From NCBI GenBank assembly GCA_018821985.1, contig JAHJKP010000017.1, positions 26,540 to 90,539 of the forward strand: a stretch of DNA of 64,000 nt, given 5' to 3'. Below, piece by piece: positions 1-8,035 of the stretch (position 1 is its first letter; the number at the start of each line of letters is the position of its first letter). Under the pieces are notes generated by a model. It was not told the origin of the DNA, searched no databases, and was given only the letters and a program-made list of their open reading frames with translations. Both the position numbers and the translations under genes were made by a program. The DNA comes from Pseudomonadota bacterium (lineage in GTDB: Bacteria > Desulfobacterota > Desulfobulbia > Desulfobulbales > Desulfocapsaceae).

Positions 1-335
1 GTGACACTGCCCTGATCTCCTTTGTGATATCGTCCCTCAGCAGAAAGACCACCACCAAACATTGCTGTTCCCGCCGCCTGAGAAACCACCTCATCGGCAG
101 TCCAACCGGACAGGGGTTGCGGGATAAGCACCTTCAATGCATCAGCCTTCATCTGACCGATTTTCTGCGACGCATAATTGAGACTGTTCATGGCCTCCGC
201 GAAACTTCCCTTCTTGTACTGCTCCAATCCCTGCGTGATCGAATCCGTCACCTCATCCGCAAAAACAGGACCACAGGACAACATTCCCATACACACCGCA
301 AGCGCCAGTACTCTGCCTCTTCTCCACCTCATCAT
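1..335 (-). CDS. Secreted hypothetical protein, C-terminus cut by the window edge
   Basis: This leftward gene runs off the left edge, so only its N-terminal 111 or so residues are present. An AGGAGG ribosome site lies 5 bases before the first of two adjacent ATG codons. The N-terminus is basic, then hydrophobic, ending in a SCGPVFA stretch, so it is probably an exported protein. The mature part contains a helical segment (EQYKKGSFAEAMNSLNYAS) followed by LIPQPLSGWTADE and a glycine-rich AMFGGGLSAE. This arrangement resembles an uncharacterised proteobacterial secreted family, but no function can be assigned. It lies 95 bases after cbiL on the same strand and may or may not belong to that operon. 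Confidence 0.7.
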   Translation of the reverse strand, partial: MMRWRRGRVLALAVCMGMLSCGPVFADEVTDSITQGLEQYKKGSFAEAMNSLNYASQKIGQMKADALKVLIPQPLSGWTADEVVSQAAGTAMFGGGLSAEGRYHKGDQGSV

Positions 336-430
336 AAAACCCTCCTGCTCAAATCAGATAATTAATTGCAAATTAGCCCATACAACGACAGTATACACAA
401 AGGCTATCACGAAGCATCATATTCCGCAAA

Positions 431-1162
431 TTACTTTTTTCTGACAATGATGGTGGAAAAATAATGCACCTGTCCGGAAATAGCCAAAAGATCAGAGACA
501 ATCCGCTCATCTGCCATGCCAACCCTTTCTACCAGTACAGCCTTATCCAGAAGTTTTAATTCACTCAACAACCCGATCAGGTGATCAATGACCCGGTGTA
601 CCTTCATCAGGACGATGGTATCAAAGCTTTCCAGGGTCTGTCTGAGCCGACTGTCGCTGAAGGTTGCAGGAACGACCGCCAGCATATCATCACCAAGACA
701 GATGGGGGTGTGAGTAGTGGCGGAACAGGAGCTCATGGCCGAAATCCCCGGCACAAACTTGACCCTGACCTCCGGATGCATCTCCAAAATGGTCGCATAA
801 AGATAGTAGCCAGTGGAATAGATCGCGGGATCACCCAGTGTCGGAAAGGCAACATCCTTTCCCTGACTGAGAATGGCAAAAATTCTGCTGGCGCCATCCT
901 GCCAGGCCTGCAGCACGTCTGGATCCGGCTCCTGGCCCAGGTGAATCTTCTTCATGGGAAAATGGAGTTCCACGATTTCTTTCCCATTCATCTCGCCAGC
1001 AGAGAGAGCTTGCTGAACAATGGAAAGCGCTGTGGAATGTCCATGCTGCGAGGCCTTGGGTGTAGCGATGACCGGACAATGACACAGAACATTGAGGGCC
1101 TTGATAGTCAGAAGTCCTGGATCACCAGGACCGACACCGATAATATGAAGTGTTGCGTGCAT
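431..1162 (-). CDS. cbiL: Precorrin-2/cobalt-factor-2 C20-methyltransferase
   Basis: The 243-residue protein belongs to the tetrapyrrole methylase superfamily. It would transfer a methyl group from S-adenosylmethionine to C20 of cobalt-factor II or precorrin-2 in cobalamin synthesis, in the cytoplasm. Visible motifs are the N-terminal GVGPGDPGL loop (residues 9-17), FPTLGDPAIYST (106-117) and FVPGISAMSS (136-145), all typical of CbiL/CobI. Length is normal for the family. It is the last gene of a leftward operon under a cobalamin riboswitch, 67 bases after the binding-protein gene. CbiL acts just after cobalt insertion by CbiK, which fits the anaerobic early-cobalt route. CobI is the aerobic equivalent, but the neighbouring CbiK favours CbiL. 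Confidence 0.93.
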   Translation of the reverse strand: MHATLHIIGVGPGDPGLLTIKALNVLCHCPVIATPKASQHGHSTALSIVQQALSAGEMNGKEIVELHFPMKKIHLGQEPDPDVLQAWQDGASRIFAILSQGKDVAFPTLGDPAIYSTGYYLYATILEMHPEVRVKFVPGISAMSSCSATTHTPICLGDDMLAVVPATFSDSRLRQTLESFDTIVLMKVHRVIDHLIGLLSELKLLDKAVLVERVGMADERIVSDLLAISGQVHYFSTIIVRKK

Positions 1163-1229
1163 GACAAATTAAATAGTAAATTTTTTATAAAAACAGCTAA
1201 TTTTCGTATTTTCTCAAAAACAAAACAGC

Positions 1230-2168
1230 CTAATTCTCCGGGTAGAACATCTTGCGTACCTGCCTGATCCCCTCGAGCAGGTGCATGGTCGGACGTGAGA
1301 CCAGTTCTTCATTGACGAGACAGATTCTCCCCTCACGTACCGCCTTAATTGCCTTGAACCCTGGTTCTTCAGTAATCATTTCCTTCGTTACCTGGTTCAT
1401 CTGGCCCTGCTGGGCAAGATAGATATCAATCTCTGCCGCATGAGAGAGAATGCGTTCTTTCCCATAAGCGGCAATATTGGTGGAATGTCTGGCCGTAGCA
1501 TCGGCTGCGACATTAACCCCACCCCCATTTTCAAGGACAAAAACTGCAATGGATGATGGGGCAAAGGTCTTCATCTTGGCATGAATGGATTCAAAATAAA
1601 CTCTGGGCCGATTATTCACAGGAACCATGTCCCGAATCTCCTGAAGAGCCGTAAGCTCACTCCTGAATGTCCGGATCATGGCCGCAGCCTCATTGGCTCG
1701 GCCGGTAAGTTCCCCCAGGCTCTGCCAATAACTGAACATCTCTTCAATGGTGGTTGGCTGAAGAGAGACAAGGACGATACCAGCCTCCTGCAACTGTTTT
1801 ACCAGTTGAGGATGGGAGCGGCTGATCATCGGTCTGATCAGGATAAGATCCGGTTTTGCGGCAATGAATTTTTCCGGGGTATCATTAGCACTAAACAGCG
1901 GTCTGCCAAGGACAGCCGGATCATCATCGCCAGCAGTTACCCCGATCAGTTCCTGATTAAGACCAAGCGCCAGCAGATTCTCGGTATGGGCCGGATAAAG
2001 GGAAATAATCCGCTTGAAAGGCACTTCATAACTAATCGAAGTTCCCTCCTGATCTACCAGGATGGCGGCAGACGCAGGATGCCATCTGCTTATCACAATA
2101 AAAACAGCAAGCAGCAAGCAACAACACTGCTTTTTCCTCAGACCAAAAAAATAAAAGGGAATATTCAT
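1230..2168 (-). CDS. btuF: Periplasmic substrate-binding protein, BtuF/FecB-like
   Basis: The 312-residue protein is a cluster A-II type periplasmic binding protein for an ABC importer. Residues 1 to about 34 form a signal sequence with a hydrophobic CCCLLLAVFIVIS core and probable cleavage after ASA. The mature part begins with a short strand, then FKRIISLYPAHTENLLALGL, GVTAGDD and AAKPDLILI. This is the usual pattern of BtuF and siderophore-binding proteins: two lobes joined by a long helix. Its start codon lies one base after the ATPase stop codon, so translation is probably coupled. The cobalamin riboswitch and adjacent CbiK and CbiL point to cobalamin, a cobinamide or another cobalt tetrapyrrole as ligand. 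Ligand identity is inferred from context; haem or a siderophore remain possible. Confidence 0.8.
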   Translation of the reverse strand: MNIPFYFFGLRKKQCCCLLLAVFIVISRWHPASAAILVDQEGTSISYEVPFKRIISLYPAHTENLLALGLNQELIGVTAGDDDPAVLGRPLFSANDTPEKFIAAKPDLILIRPMISRSHPQLVKQLQEAGIVLVSLQPTTIEEMFSYWQSLGELTGRANEAAAMIRTFRSELTALQEIRDMVPVNNRPRVYFESIHAKMKTFAPSSIAVFVLENGGGVNVAADATARHSTNIAAYGKERILSHAAEIDIYLAQQGQMNQVTKEMITEEPGFKAIKAVREGRICLVNEELVSRPTMHLLEGIRQVRKMFYPEN

Positions 2169-2169
2169 A

Positions 2170-2982
2170 TTAGCTCAATGTATAATGGATACGTGGAGAA
2201 TGATTAAGGGTTGCAGCCTGCACCTCGGCCTGCACCTGAAAGACCTCGGCAATCAAATCGACGGTCAGGGCTTCCCCCACCGGCCCGGTAGTAAAGATGC
2301 GACCCTCTTTCAAGACAATCACCTGGTCACAGAAGGCTGCGGCCAGATTCAGATCGTGGATGGCGGCAATAACCGTCCGGCCTTGCTCTCTAACCAGTTT
2401 ACGAATAACATGCATAATTTCAATAGTATGATGGATGTCAAGATTTGAGGTAGCCTCGTCAAGCACCAAGACCTCGGTGTCCTGGGCCAGAGCCCGGGCC
2501 ACCACCACTCGCTGTTTCTCGCCGCCGGACAGATCGGTGATCAATCGGTGGCGCAGGGTGTGGACCTGCATGACTTGCATGGCCTCATCAACCAGATCAA
2601 GATCCCGCTGAGACGGATTACTGAACCGAGGAATATATGGGTAACGACCCATGAGCACCAGATCAGACACGGTAAAGTCAAAACCCATGGAAAACTGCTG
2701 GGGCACCAGAGCAATCTTGGTGGCCAACTCCTTTTTGGCATAGTCGGCAAGTGCCTTTCCCTGAAAAATTATCTGGCCGCTCTGCAAGGGCCTGGTAGCG
2801 GTCAGCAGATCAAGCAGGGTTGTCTTGCCGCTACCATTGGGACCGATAAGTCCGTAAAACTGCCCAGGAACAAGATCCAGATCAATATCCTGGAGGACGT
2901 TATTTGCCCTGTAGGCAAAACAGCCCTTACTGATGGCAAAGAGCGGGTCAGTGTGGATATTATTCTTAGCCACGGCCATCAC
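2170..2982 (-). CDS. btuD: ABC transporter ATPase, BtuD/FecE type
   Basis: The 270-residue cytoplasmic ATPase would power import by the adjacent permease. It shows a Walker A motif GPNGSGKTT (47-55), a Q-loop near Q95, the signature LSGGEKQR (151-158), Walker B VLVLDEATSNLD (171-182) and the switch histidine at 209. The motif spacing and VSDLVLMGRYPYIPRF segment are those of vitamin B12 and iron-siderophore importers. Its first codon overlaps the permease stop by four bases (ATGA), and its stop abuts the binding-protein start. Substrate is assigned from the riboswitch and neighbouring cobalamin genes, not from the ATPase itself. Confidence 0.88.
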   Translation of the reverse strand: MMAVAKNNIHTDPLFAISKGCFAYRANNVLQDIDLDLVPGQFYGLIGPNGSGKTTLLDLLTATRPLQSGQIIFQGKALADYAKKELATKIALVPQQFSMGFDFTVSDLVLMGRYPYIPRFSNPSQRDLDLVDEAMQVMQVHTLRHRLITDLSGGEKQRVVVARALAQDTEVLVLDEATSNLDIHHTIEIMHVIRKLVREQGRTVIAAIHDLNLAAAFCDQVIVLKEGRIFTTGPVGEALTVDLIAEVFQVQAEVQAATLNHSPRIHYTLS

Positions 2983-4007
2983 CGCTGTCCCAACTGTTTT
3001 TTACGGAAGATATAGCAGAAAAACGGGCCGCCGATCAGCGAGGTAAGCACCCCTATGGGCAGCTCAGTTGGCAGCCAGGCCCTGGTAATGGTGTCAGCCG
3101 TAAGCAGGAGAATGGCCCCGCCGAAGAAACAGGCCGGGATCAGCAGGCGGTTATCAGGACCTAAGACGAGGCGCAGAAGATGGGGGATAATCAGCCCCAC
3201 AAAACCGATGATACCGGATACCGAGACACAGATGGCTGTCATCAGTGAGGCGCAGACCAAGAGGATCTTCTTCACCTTGCGGCTGTCAACGCCGAGTGTA
3301 TCCGCCGTCCGTCCGCCAAGGGCCATGATATTGAGATCCCTTGCAAAATAAAGCGTCAACAGCAGACCAGGAAAAACAAAGATTGCGGTCAAAGTTACAT
3401 CAGACCAGGTCTTGCCCACAAAGCTTCCCATCAGCCAGAAGATAATCACCCCCACCTGCTCATCGGCCAGATACTTGATGAAACCAATCCCGGCAGAGAG
3501 GATAGCAGCCACAATCACCCCGGACAGGATCAAGGTATTGGAAGAAAGCCTGCCGTCCGGAGCGGCCAGAGCAAAGACCACGATCAGAGTGGTCATGGCA
3601 CCAAGAAAGGCAAAGAGAGGCACTGAAAAAAAAAGTGGAACCGTGATTCCCAAGATACCCAAGACCAAGGCCAGAGAGGCTCCGAAGGCCGCACCCGAAG
3701 AGACCCCAAGAGTATAGGGATCTGCCAGAGGATTGAGAAGAATGGCCTGAAACACGGCTCCGGCCACTGCCAGTCCGCCACCGACAAAGGCCGCGGCCAG
3801 GATACGTGGCAGTCGTACCTCCATGATGACAAAGGGAAAAGTGGGATTAATATCAGCTGCAATCCCTATTCCACGCACCTTTGCCCATACGACCTGGATC
3901 ACCTCCAGAGGTGCAATGGCAAGAAATCCCATACCCGTTGCCAGGATAATGGCCAAGACCAGGAACAGGGCCAGGGACATCAGGATAAAAGGTGACTTAG
4001 ATGACAT
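2979..4007 (-). CDS. btuC: ABC transporter permease, BtuC/FecCD family
   Basis: This 342-residue inner-membrane protein has roughly ten hydrophobic segments. It also has the family-typical stretches EVRLPRILAAAFVGGGLA (near 65), LGVSSGAAFGASLALVLG (near 100) and SGIIGFVGLIIPHLLRL (near 265). The last of these corresponds to the cytoplasmic coupling region that contacts the ATPase. It forms the translocation channel with BtuD and receives substrate from the binding protein. The gene follows cbiK by 18 bases and overlaps btuD by four. Length is normal. Iron-siderophore permeases share this fold, so the cobalamin assignment depends on context. Confidence 0.88.
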   Translation of the reverse strand: MSSKSPFILMSLALFLVLAIILATGMGFLAIAPLEVIQVVWAKVRGIGIAADINPTFPFVIMEVRLPRILAAAFVGGGLAVAGAVFQAILLNPLADPYTLGVSSGAAFGASLALVLGILGITVPLFFSVPLFAFLGAMTTLIVVFALAAPDGRLSSNTLILSGVIVAAILSAGIGFIKYLADEQVGVIIFWLMGSFVGKTWSDVTLTAIFVFPGLLLTLYFARDLNIMALGGRTADTLGVDSRKVKKILLVCASLMTAICVSVSGIIGFVGLIIPHLLRLVLGPDNRLLIPACFFGGAILLLTADTITRAWLPTELPIGVLTSLIGGPFFCYIFRKKQLGQR

Positions 4008-4025
4008 GCAATATCCGCTTTTTCT

Positions 4026-5012
4026 TTAGTCCAGTTGAATTCCATGCTCTTTTGCCAGCTCCGTCAGATGATGGACAAAGACATCGGCAAAGCTGTCCAC
4101 TTCCCCCATTCCCTGCAAGATCGGGGTTACTTCAAATCCTTCTTTGGTCAGGATGGATTTCCAGGACTCGGCCTCGGGTCCTGCCATGTCGTTCTGGGCA
4201 TGGTCGCCAGCCACGGTCAGGAAGGGTTTCAACAGAACCTTCCTGGTCTTGTCCCTCTTCAACTGCTCGATGACATAGTCAAGTCCGGGAAATCCTTCCA
4301 CGGTACCGATATAGGTCTTCACCTGGGGGGTGAGATGGTTCATGGTATCGGCAAACTGGAGGTAGGAACCGCCTGAGGGGAAAAAGTCATTGCCGTGTCC
4401 CATATACACCAGGGCACTGCCGGCCTTTGCGGCCTGATCGATATCCGCAGACAGGGACTTGGCAACCAATTCGATATCCTGAGGATAGGGATGGATATCG
4501 CCCATGGTGCCTAAGGCCGGTCTGCCAATCACCAGTTGCTTGAAGGGCTGGTTCTTCTCTTTAATGGTGTGAATACCGGACAGCCCCTGCACATAGGAAA
4601 CCAGATCAAGATACTCTTCTCCCAGAGCAACATGGGTGGGTTGGATCAGGATAGTGGTAAAGCCATCATCCTGCAGGTTGGCAATGGTGGCCAGAGGCCC
4701 TTGTACGCCCAGGATATCTTGGGGGACAGCAGGATGTGTTTTGACATAATCCGGATCGTGCTGGCGTTTATGCCAGATGGCACGGATCATGTTGGAGGTG
4801 AAAGCAATCCGCACCTCGGTGTTCGGATATTGTAGTTTAATTCGGTCTCTGACATTCAGAATGCCAGTCAACGCCTCTGGCACGGTGGTGCCGAAGGCGG
4901 CAATCACCACTGCCTGAGTTTGTTTCTTATTGTGTTCCCGCCCACAGGCAAGGGAATACATGGAAAAAAAGCAGAGCGCCCACAGGATTGAGAGTTTTGT
5001 AAATTTATGCAT
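4026..5012 (-). CDS. cbiK: Exported CbiK-type sirohydrochlorin cobaltochelatase
   Basis: CbiK is a class II chelatase that inserts Co2+ (or Fe2+) into sirohydrochlorin. This 328-residue copy has an N-terminal hydrophobic segment (residues 7-22) ending in SLAC with Cys23. It is therefore probably exported, either as a lipoprotein with an imperfect lipobox or as a soluble periplasmic protein. Likely active-site histidines are H127 in QPTHVALGEEY, H206 in MGHGNDFFPSG and H271 in AGDHAQND; TVEGFPG (237-243) is also conserved. A periplasmic CbiK beside an ABC importer is known from Desulfovibrio, where its role is unsettled. Here it is the first gene after a cobalamin riboswitch, which argues for a cobalt or corrinoid role. 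Confidence 0.9.
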   Translation of the reverse strand: MHKFTKLSILWALCFFSMYSLACGREHNKKQTQAVVIAAFGTTVPEALTGILNVRDRIKLQYPNTEVRIAFTSNMIRAIWHKRQHDPDYVKTHPAVPQDILGVQGPLATIANLQDDGFTTILIQPTHVALGEEYLDLVSYVQGLSGIHTIKEKNQPFKQLVIGRPALGTMGDIHPYPQDIELVAKSLSADIDQAAKAGSALVYMGHGNDFFPSGGSYLQFADTMNHLTPQVKTYIGTVEGFPGLDYVIEQLKRDKTRKVLLKPFLTVAGDHAQNDMAGPEAESWKSILTKEGFEVTPILQGMGEVDSFADVFVHHLTELAKEHGIQLD

Positions 5013-5036
5013 GATGTTCCTTCCCCTTGCTGATCA

Positions 5037-5088
5037 GGTCCGGGGAAAACAGAAAATCCCGGACCAATTATAATAATTGATCCGGGAT
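5037..5088 (-). terminator. Mutually exclusive hairpins between riboswitch and cbiK (probable expression platform)
   Basis: Read on the minus strand, positions 5088-5056 form a 15-base-pair stem with a 3-base loop and one G-U pair. It is followed by a T-rich tract (TTTCTGTTTT), the form of an intrinsic terminator. The 3' arm of that stem can instead pair with a downstream arm: GGTCCGGG at 5065-5058 with CCCGGACC at 5044-5037, a perfect 8-base stem. The two structures cannot form together. The second ends just before the cbiK ribosome site. This is the layout expected of a riboswitch-controlled attenuator; the direction of control is inferred. Confidence 0.7.
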
Positions 5089-5147
5089 CTCCCTTCATAT
5101 CCGAAATCACAGGTATGGGCTCTGTCCACGAGGTCATACCAATTTTA

Positions 5148-5293
5148 TTCAGGCAGGTCTTCTGACTTCCGGCTCTTTCGCACCCCGCGCCTTCCCATCC
5201 TCACTTCCAGACAGTGGCTTTTTGCGGAATTTGTCCCCGGTTACAGCGGCGGGCCCGTCTTCGATTTACACGAAGTTCCCTTTTCAACCTGAA
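5148..5293 (-). promoter_or_regulatory. Cobalamin riboswitch (B12 element)
   Basis: On the minus strand the region carries the hallmarks of the cobalamin aptamer in order. These are a closing TTCAGG/CCTGAA stem (5293-5288 with 5153-5148), AAAAGGGAA near the 5' side, GGGCCCGCCGCTGTAACCGG in the core, and a 3' B12 box reading GTCAGAAGACCTGCCTG. It lies about 135 bases before cbiK, with alternative hairpins between. It should shut down the cbiK-btuCDF-cbiL operon when adenosylcobalamin or a related corrinoid is plentiful. Confidence 0.93.
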
Positions 5294-5767
5294 AAATTTA
5301 TTCTATCTTCTTAATATAAGCAGACGAAGAAACCTTCCAGGTACCTGAATCTATAAAAACACAAATACCTGCAATCATCGGTTTTGTCAAGATTAGGAGC
5401 CGTCACGAAATAACTTCTCTCTTTATAACTATTTCGCTACGGCTCCTTATACCGTTCCGGCCCTTCAGATAACCATATTATTCACAGACAACGGTTTGAC
5501 TGGAAAGCTGAAAGTTATAAGTTGAAAGATGAAGGTTGTCTGTGGTAGCGTTCCTATAACCTTATTATGCACTTGACTGTTATTCAAAAAATCATACTAT
5601 TGATGTCGTGACTGACATCAATAGCCATAGCAGAAAGATCAAGAAAGCAATGGTTGTTTCGTAACGACTGCTAGGCTTTCAGGATTCCCAGAATACCTGA
5701 CTCTCTAAAAACAAATCTTCTCGTCATCTTTTTCTCTCTTCTCATCTCATTCTTTCAGGAGGTTATT
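5294..5767. other. 474-base intergenic region with an imperfect inverted repeat
   Basis: No convincing gene is seen between the divergent riboswitch operon and lemA. It contains an inverted repeat whose 17-base arms (5396-5412 and 5430-5446; GGAGCCGT....CGAAATA type) differ at two positions and are separated by 17 bases. No clear T-tract follows on either strand, so it could be a short mobile or REP-like repeat rather than a terminator. The riboswitch operon promoter must lie to the left part of this stretch and the lemA promoter to the right, but neither was pinned down. Confidence 0.5.
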
Positions 5768-6352
5768 ATGAAACGGATCATACATTTCGGAGTCTTGCTC
5801 CTTGTTGCCATGCTTCTATCCAGTTGTGGCTATAACTCCTTGCAGACTCAGGAAGAAACGGTCTTCAAGGCCTGGGCCGACATTGAATCCACCCTGCAAC
5901 GACGTGCCGACCTGATCCCCAATCTGGTAGCAACGGTCAAGGGCTACGCCACACATGAACAAGAAACCTTACAAAAGGTTATAGAGGCCCGGGCCAAGGC
6001 GACCTCCATCCAGCTTTCTCCCGCTGACCTGAGCAATCCGGCAGCCATGCAACAACTTCAAGCCTCTCAGGGCGCTCTTTCTTCGGCCCTTTCCCGCCTG
6101 ATGGTTGTCGTGGAACAATATCCTGATCTCAAGGCCAATCAGAACTTTCTTGATCTGCAGAATCAACTTGAAGGCACGGAAAACCGAATCAACGTGGCCC
6201 GGCAGCGTTACAATGAGGCTGTGGAGATGTTTAACGGTTCTATCAGAAAGTTTCCTGCCAGCCTGACCAATAAATTCCTGCTGCACCTGGTGAAAAAGGA
6301 GTACTTCAAGGCCGAAGAAACGGCCAAAGCTGTGCCTAAAGTTACGTTCTAA
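5768..6352 (+). CDS. lemA: LemA family lipoprotein
   Basis: The 194-residue protein starts with a lipoprotein signal ending in LSSC (Cys20), preceded by an AGGAGG ribosome site 6 bases before the ATG. After it comes the LemA core: [34 protein letters not shown], then [13 protein letters not shown] and [21 protein letters not shown] segments, all helical. LemA proteins are membrane-anchored with a long helical bundle; their biochemical role is not settled. The gene is followed after six bases by a TPM-domain gene and then a second one, a three-gene arrangement common in bacteria that suggests a joint envelope function. Confidence 0.93.
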   Translation: MKRIIHFGVLLLVAMLLSSCGYNSLQTQEETVFKAWADIESTLQRRADLIPNLVATVKGYATHEQETLQKVIEARAKATSIQLSPADLSNPAAMQQLQASQGALSSALSRLMVVVEQYPDLKANQNFLDLQNQLEGTENRINVARQRYNEAVEMFNGSIRKFPASLTNKFLLHLVKKEYFKAEETAKAVPKVTF

Positions 6353-6358
6353 TTTCCC

Positions 6359-7240
6359 ATGCGCAATACTCTTCTCACAAAAAGGTTGGTCGGACTATTT
6401 CTCGCCCTGAGCTTGATCTTTCTTGGCACGCGGCCCGTCCCGGCCCTTGAGGTCCCGCCGCTCAAAGGCCGGGTCAATGATTACGCCGGAATTCTTGCCC
6501 CGGCCACGGCCCGTCAACTTGAAGCTGTGTTGCAGAATTTTGAGACTGAGGAATCAACCCAAATTGTTCTGCTCACTGTTCCTTCTTTGGACGGAGCGTC
6601 TCTCGAGGATTTTTCCCTGCGAGTGGTGGAAAAGTGGAAACCCGGACAGAACAAGCTGGATAACGGCGCCCTGCTTCTGATTGCCAAGAATGATCGTAAA
6701 TTGCGCATAGAAGTCGGTTATGGCCTTGAAGGGAAGTTAACCGATCTGGTGTCCGGCCGTATTATTCGGGACATCATCACCCCCAGGTTCAAGGAGGGGA
6801 ATTTTGATCAAGGGGTAATCGATGGTATTTCCGCCATGATGGCCGTGGTTAAAGGTGAGTTCGCGACCACCGACAGTAACCGGCGCCAAAATCGCAGCGG
6901 TGACCCCGGGGCCATGCTCATTTTTTTCCTGGTCATTTTCTCGGTTCTTGGCAGGATATTGGCCCGCACCCCTTGGCTGGCGGCGGGAGTCGGGGCGGTT
7001 TTCGCTCCTGTTTTCGGCGCGCTGGCACTGAGTCTCGGTGGCCTAATGCTGTTGGCCTTGGCATTACTCGGTTTTATTGGTGGCCTCATCGCGGCCCGAA
7101 TGGCCAATGCAACAGGAGTCAGCTCGCACGGATACTGGGGTGGAAGTGGAGGTTTTAGCAGCGGTTCCTCAGGTGGATTTGGCGGCTTCAGCGGCGGCGG
7201 TGGCAGTTTTGGTGGCGGTGGAGCCTCAGGAGGCTGGTAA
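6359..7240 (+). CDS. TPM-domain membrane protein (YgcG-like) with Gly/Ser-rich tail
   Basis: The 293-residue protein has a signal sequence ending near PVPA (residue 29). A TPM domain follows at about 35-165, with VNDYAGILAPATARQLEAVL, STQIVLLTVPSLDG, DNGALLLIAKNDRKLRIEVG and YGLEGKLTD. Two hydrophobic segments lie around 180-245, and the C-terminus is about 45 residues of glycine and serine with GGFSGGGGSFGGGGASGGW at the end. TPM domains are periplasmic/luminal and have been linked to photosystem repair in plants; the bacterial role is unclear. No good ribosome site precedes it, so it is probably translated by coupling to lemA six bases upstream. Confidence 0.9.
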   Translation: MRNTLLTKRLVGLFLALSLIFLGTRPVPALEVPPLKGRVNDYAGILAPATARQLEAVLQNFETEESTQIVLLTVPSLDGASLEDFSLRVVEKWKPGQNKLDNGALLLIAKNDRKLRIEVGYGLEGKLTDLVSGRIIRDIITPRFKEGNFDQGVIDGISAMMAVVKGEFATTDSNRRQNRSGDPGAMLIFFLVIFSVLGRILARTPWLAAGVGAVFAPVFGALALSLGGLMLLALALLGFIGGLIAARMANATGVSSHGYWGGSGGFSSGSSGGFGGFSGGGGSFGGGGASGGW

Positions 7241-7243
7241 TAA

Positions 7244-7894
7244 ATGCAGACTTTAGCTCAACAGTTTCTTACAGAGGCAGAACAGAACACGATCTCAGCC
7301 CTTGTCCAGCAGATGGAACAGCAGACCTCGGGTGAGATCGTTCCCATGGTGGTCTCGGCCAGTCACTCGTATCCCACAGCCATAATTATGGGGGCAACAG
7401 TACTAGCCTTTCCCTTTTCATTGCTCCTCATGCCAGTCATCAGCGGCCTTTTCTGGCTAGGCTCGCAGAATGTGTGGATTTTTATCGCCCTCTTTATAAC
7501 ACTGTACGGCGTCTTTTATAGTCTGATACAACGCTTTACCTGGTTTAAACGTTTTTTCCTGTCCCGGAAGCAGGTCGAGGCGGAGGTACAGGAGGCGGCG
7601 CTCACCAGTTTTTTTACGGAAAAACTCTACAAAACAAAGGACGCAAATGGAATTCTGATCTTCATTTCCATTCTTGAACGCAAGGTCTGGGTGTTAGCTG
7701 ATAGTGGAATCAATGCTTGTATTGATTCAGGGCAGTGGCAGGGGGTTATTGATGTGATCACTCAGGGGATCAAGGAAAAACGTCAATGTGAGGCTATCTG
7801 TGAAGCCATTATCCAAATTGGAGAGCTGCTCAGGACACATTTCCCCGTTCAGGAGGATGATATCAATGAATTGCACAATCTCATTGTACGTTAA
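7244..7894 (+). CDS. Second TPM-domain membrane protein
   Basis: The 216-residue protein has no signal peptide. It opens with a helix (FLTEAEQNTISALVQQMEQQ) and TSGEIVPMVV, the start of a TPM domain. Two membrane segments follow at about 45-90. A second half (DANGILIFISILERKVWVLADSGI, then GQWQGVIDVITQGIKEKR) completes the TPM fold. It begins three bases after the previous stop and uses the AGGAGG inside that gene's end. The domain being split by a membrane hairpin is usual for this subgroup. It likely works with LemA and the first TPM protein at the membrane; the activity is unknown. Confidence 0.85.
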   Translation: MQTLAQQFLTEAEQNTISALVQQMEQQTSGEIVPMVVSASHSYPTAIIMGATVLAFPFSLLLMPVISGLFWLGSQNVWIFIALFITLYGVFYSLIQRFTWFKRFFLSRKQVEAEVQEAALTSFFTEKLYKTKDANGILIFISILERKVWVLADSGINACIDSGQWQGVIDVITQGIKEKRQCEAICEAIIQIGELLRTHFPVQEDDINELHNLIVR

Positions 7895-8035
7895 CATTGT
7901 GCTCTCTTGATATAATGCCACGTCAAAGATATAAAAAAAAAGTCTGACCGGTCTGAACAACCGTGAGTCGAGTGTATTCGCTGATAATCATCGACAACTT
8001 TGCAGCAGTAAACTTCAAAGAAATTGTGGCAACAT

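Noticed and set aside
5396..5446. Inverted repeat as a transcription terminator
   Set aside because: No T-tract follows on either strand and it lies between divergent, not convergent, genes; recorded only as a repeat.
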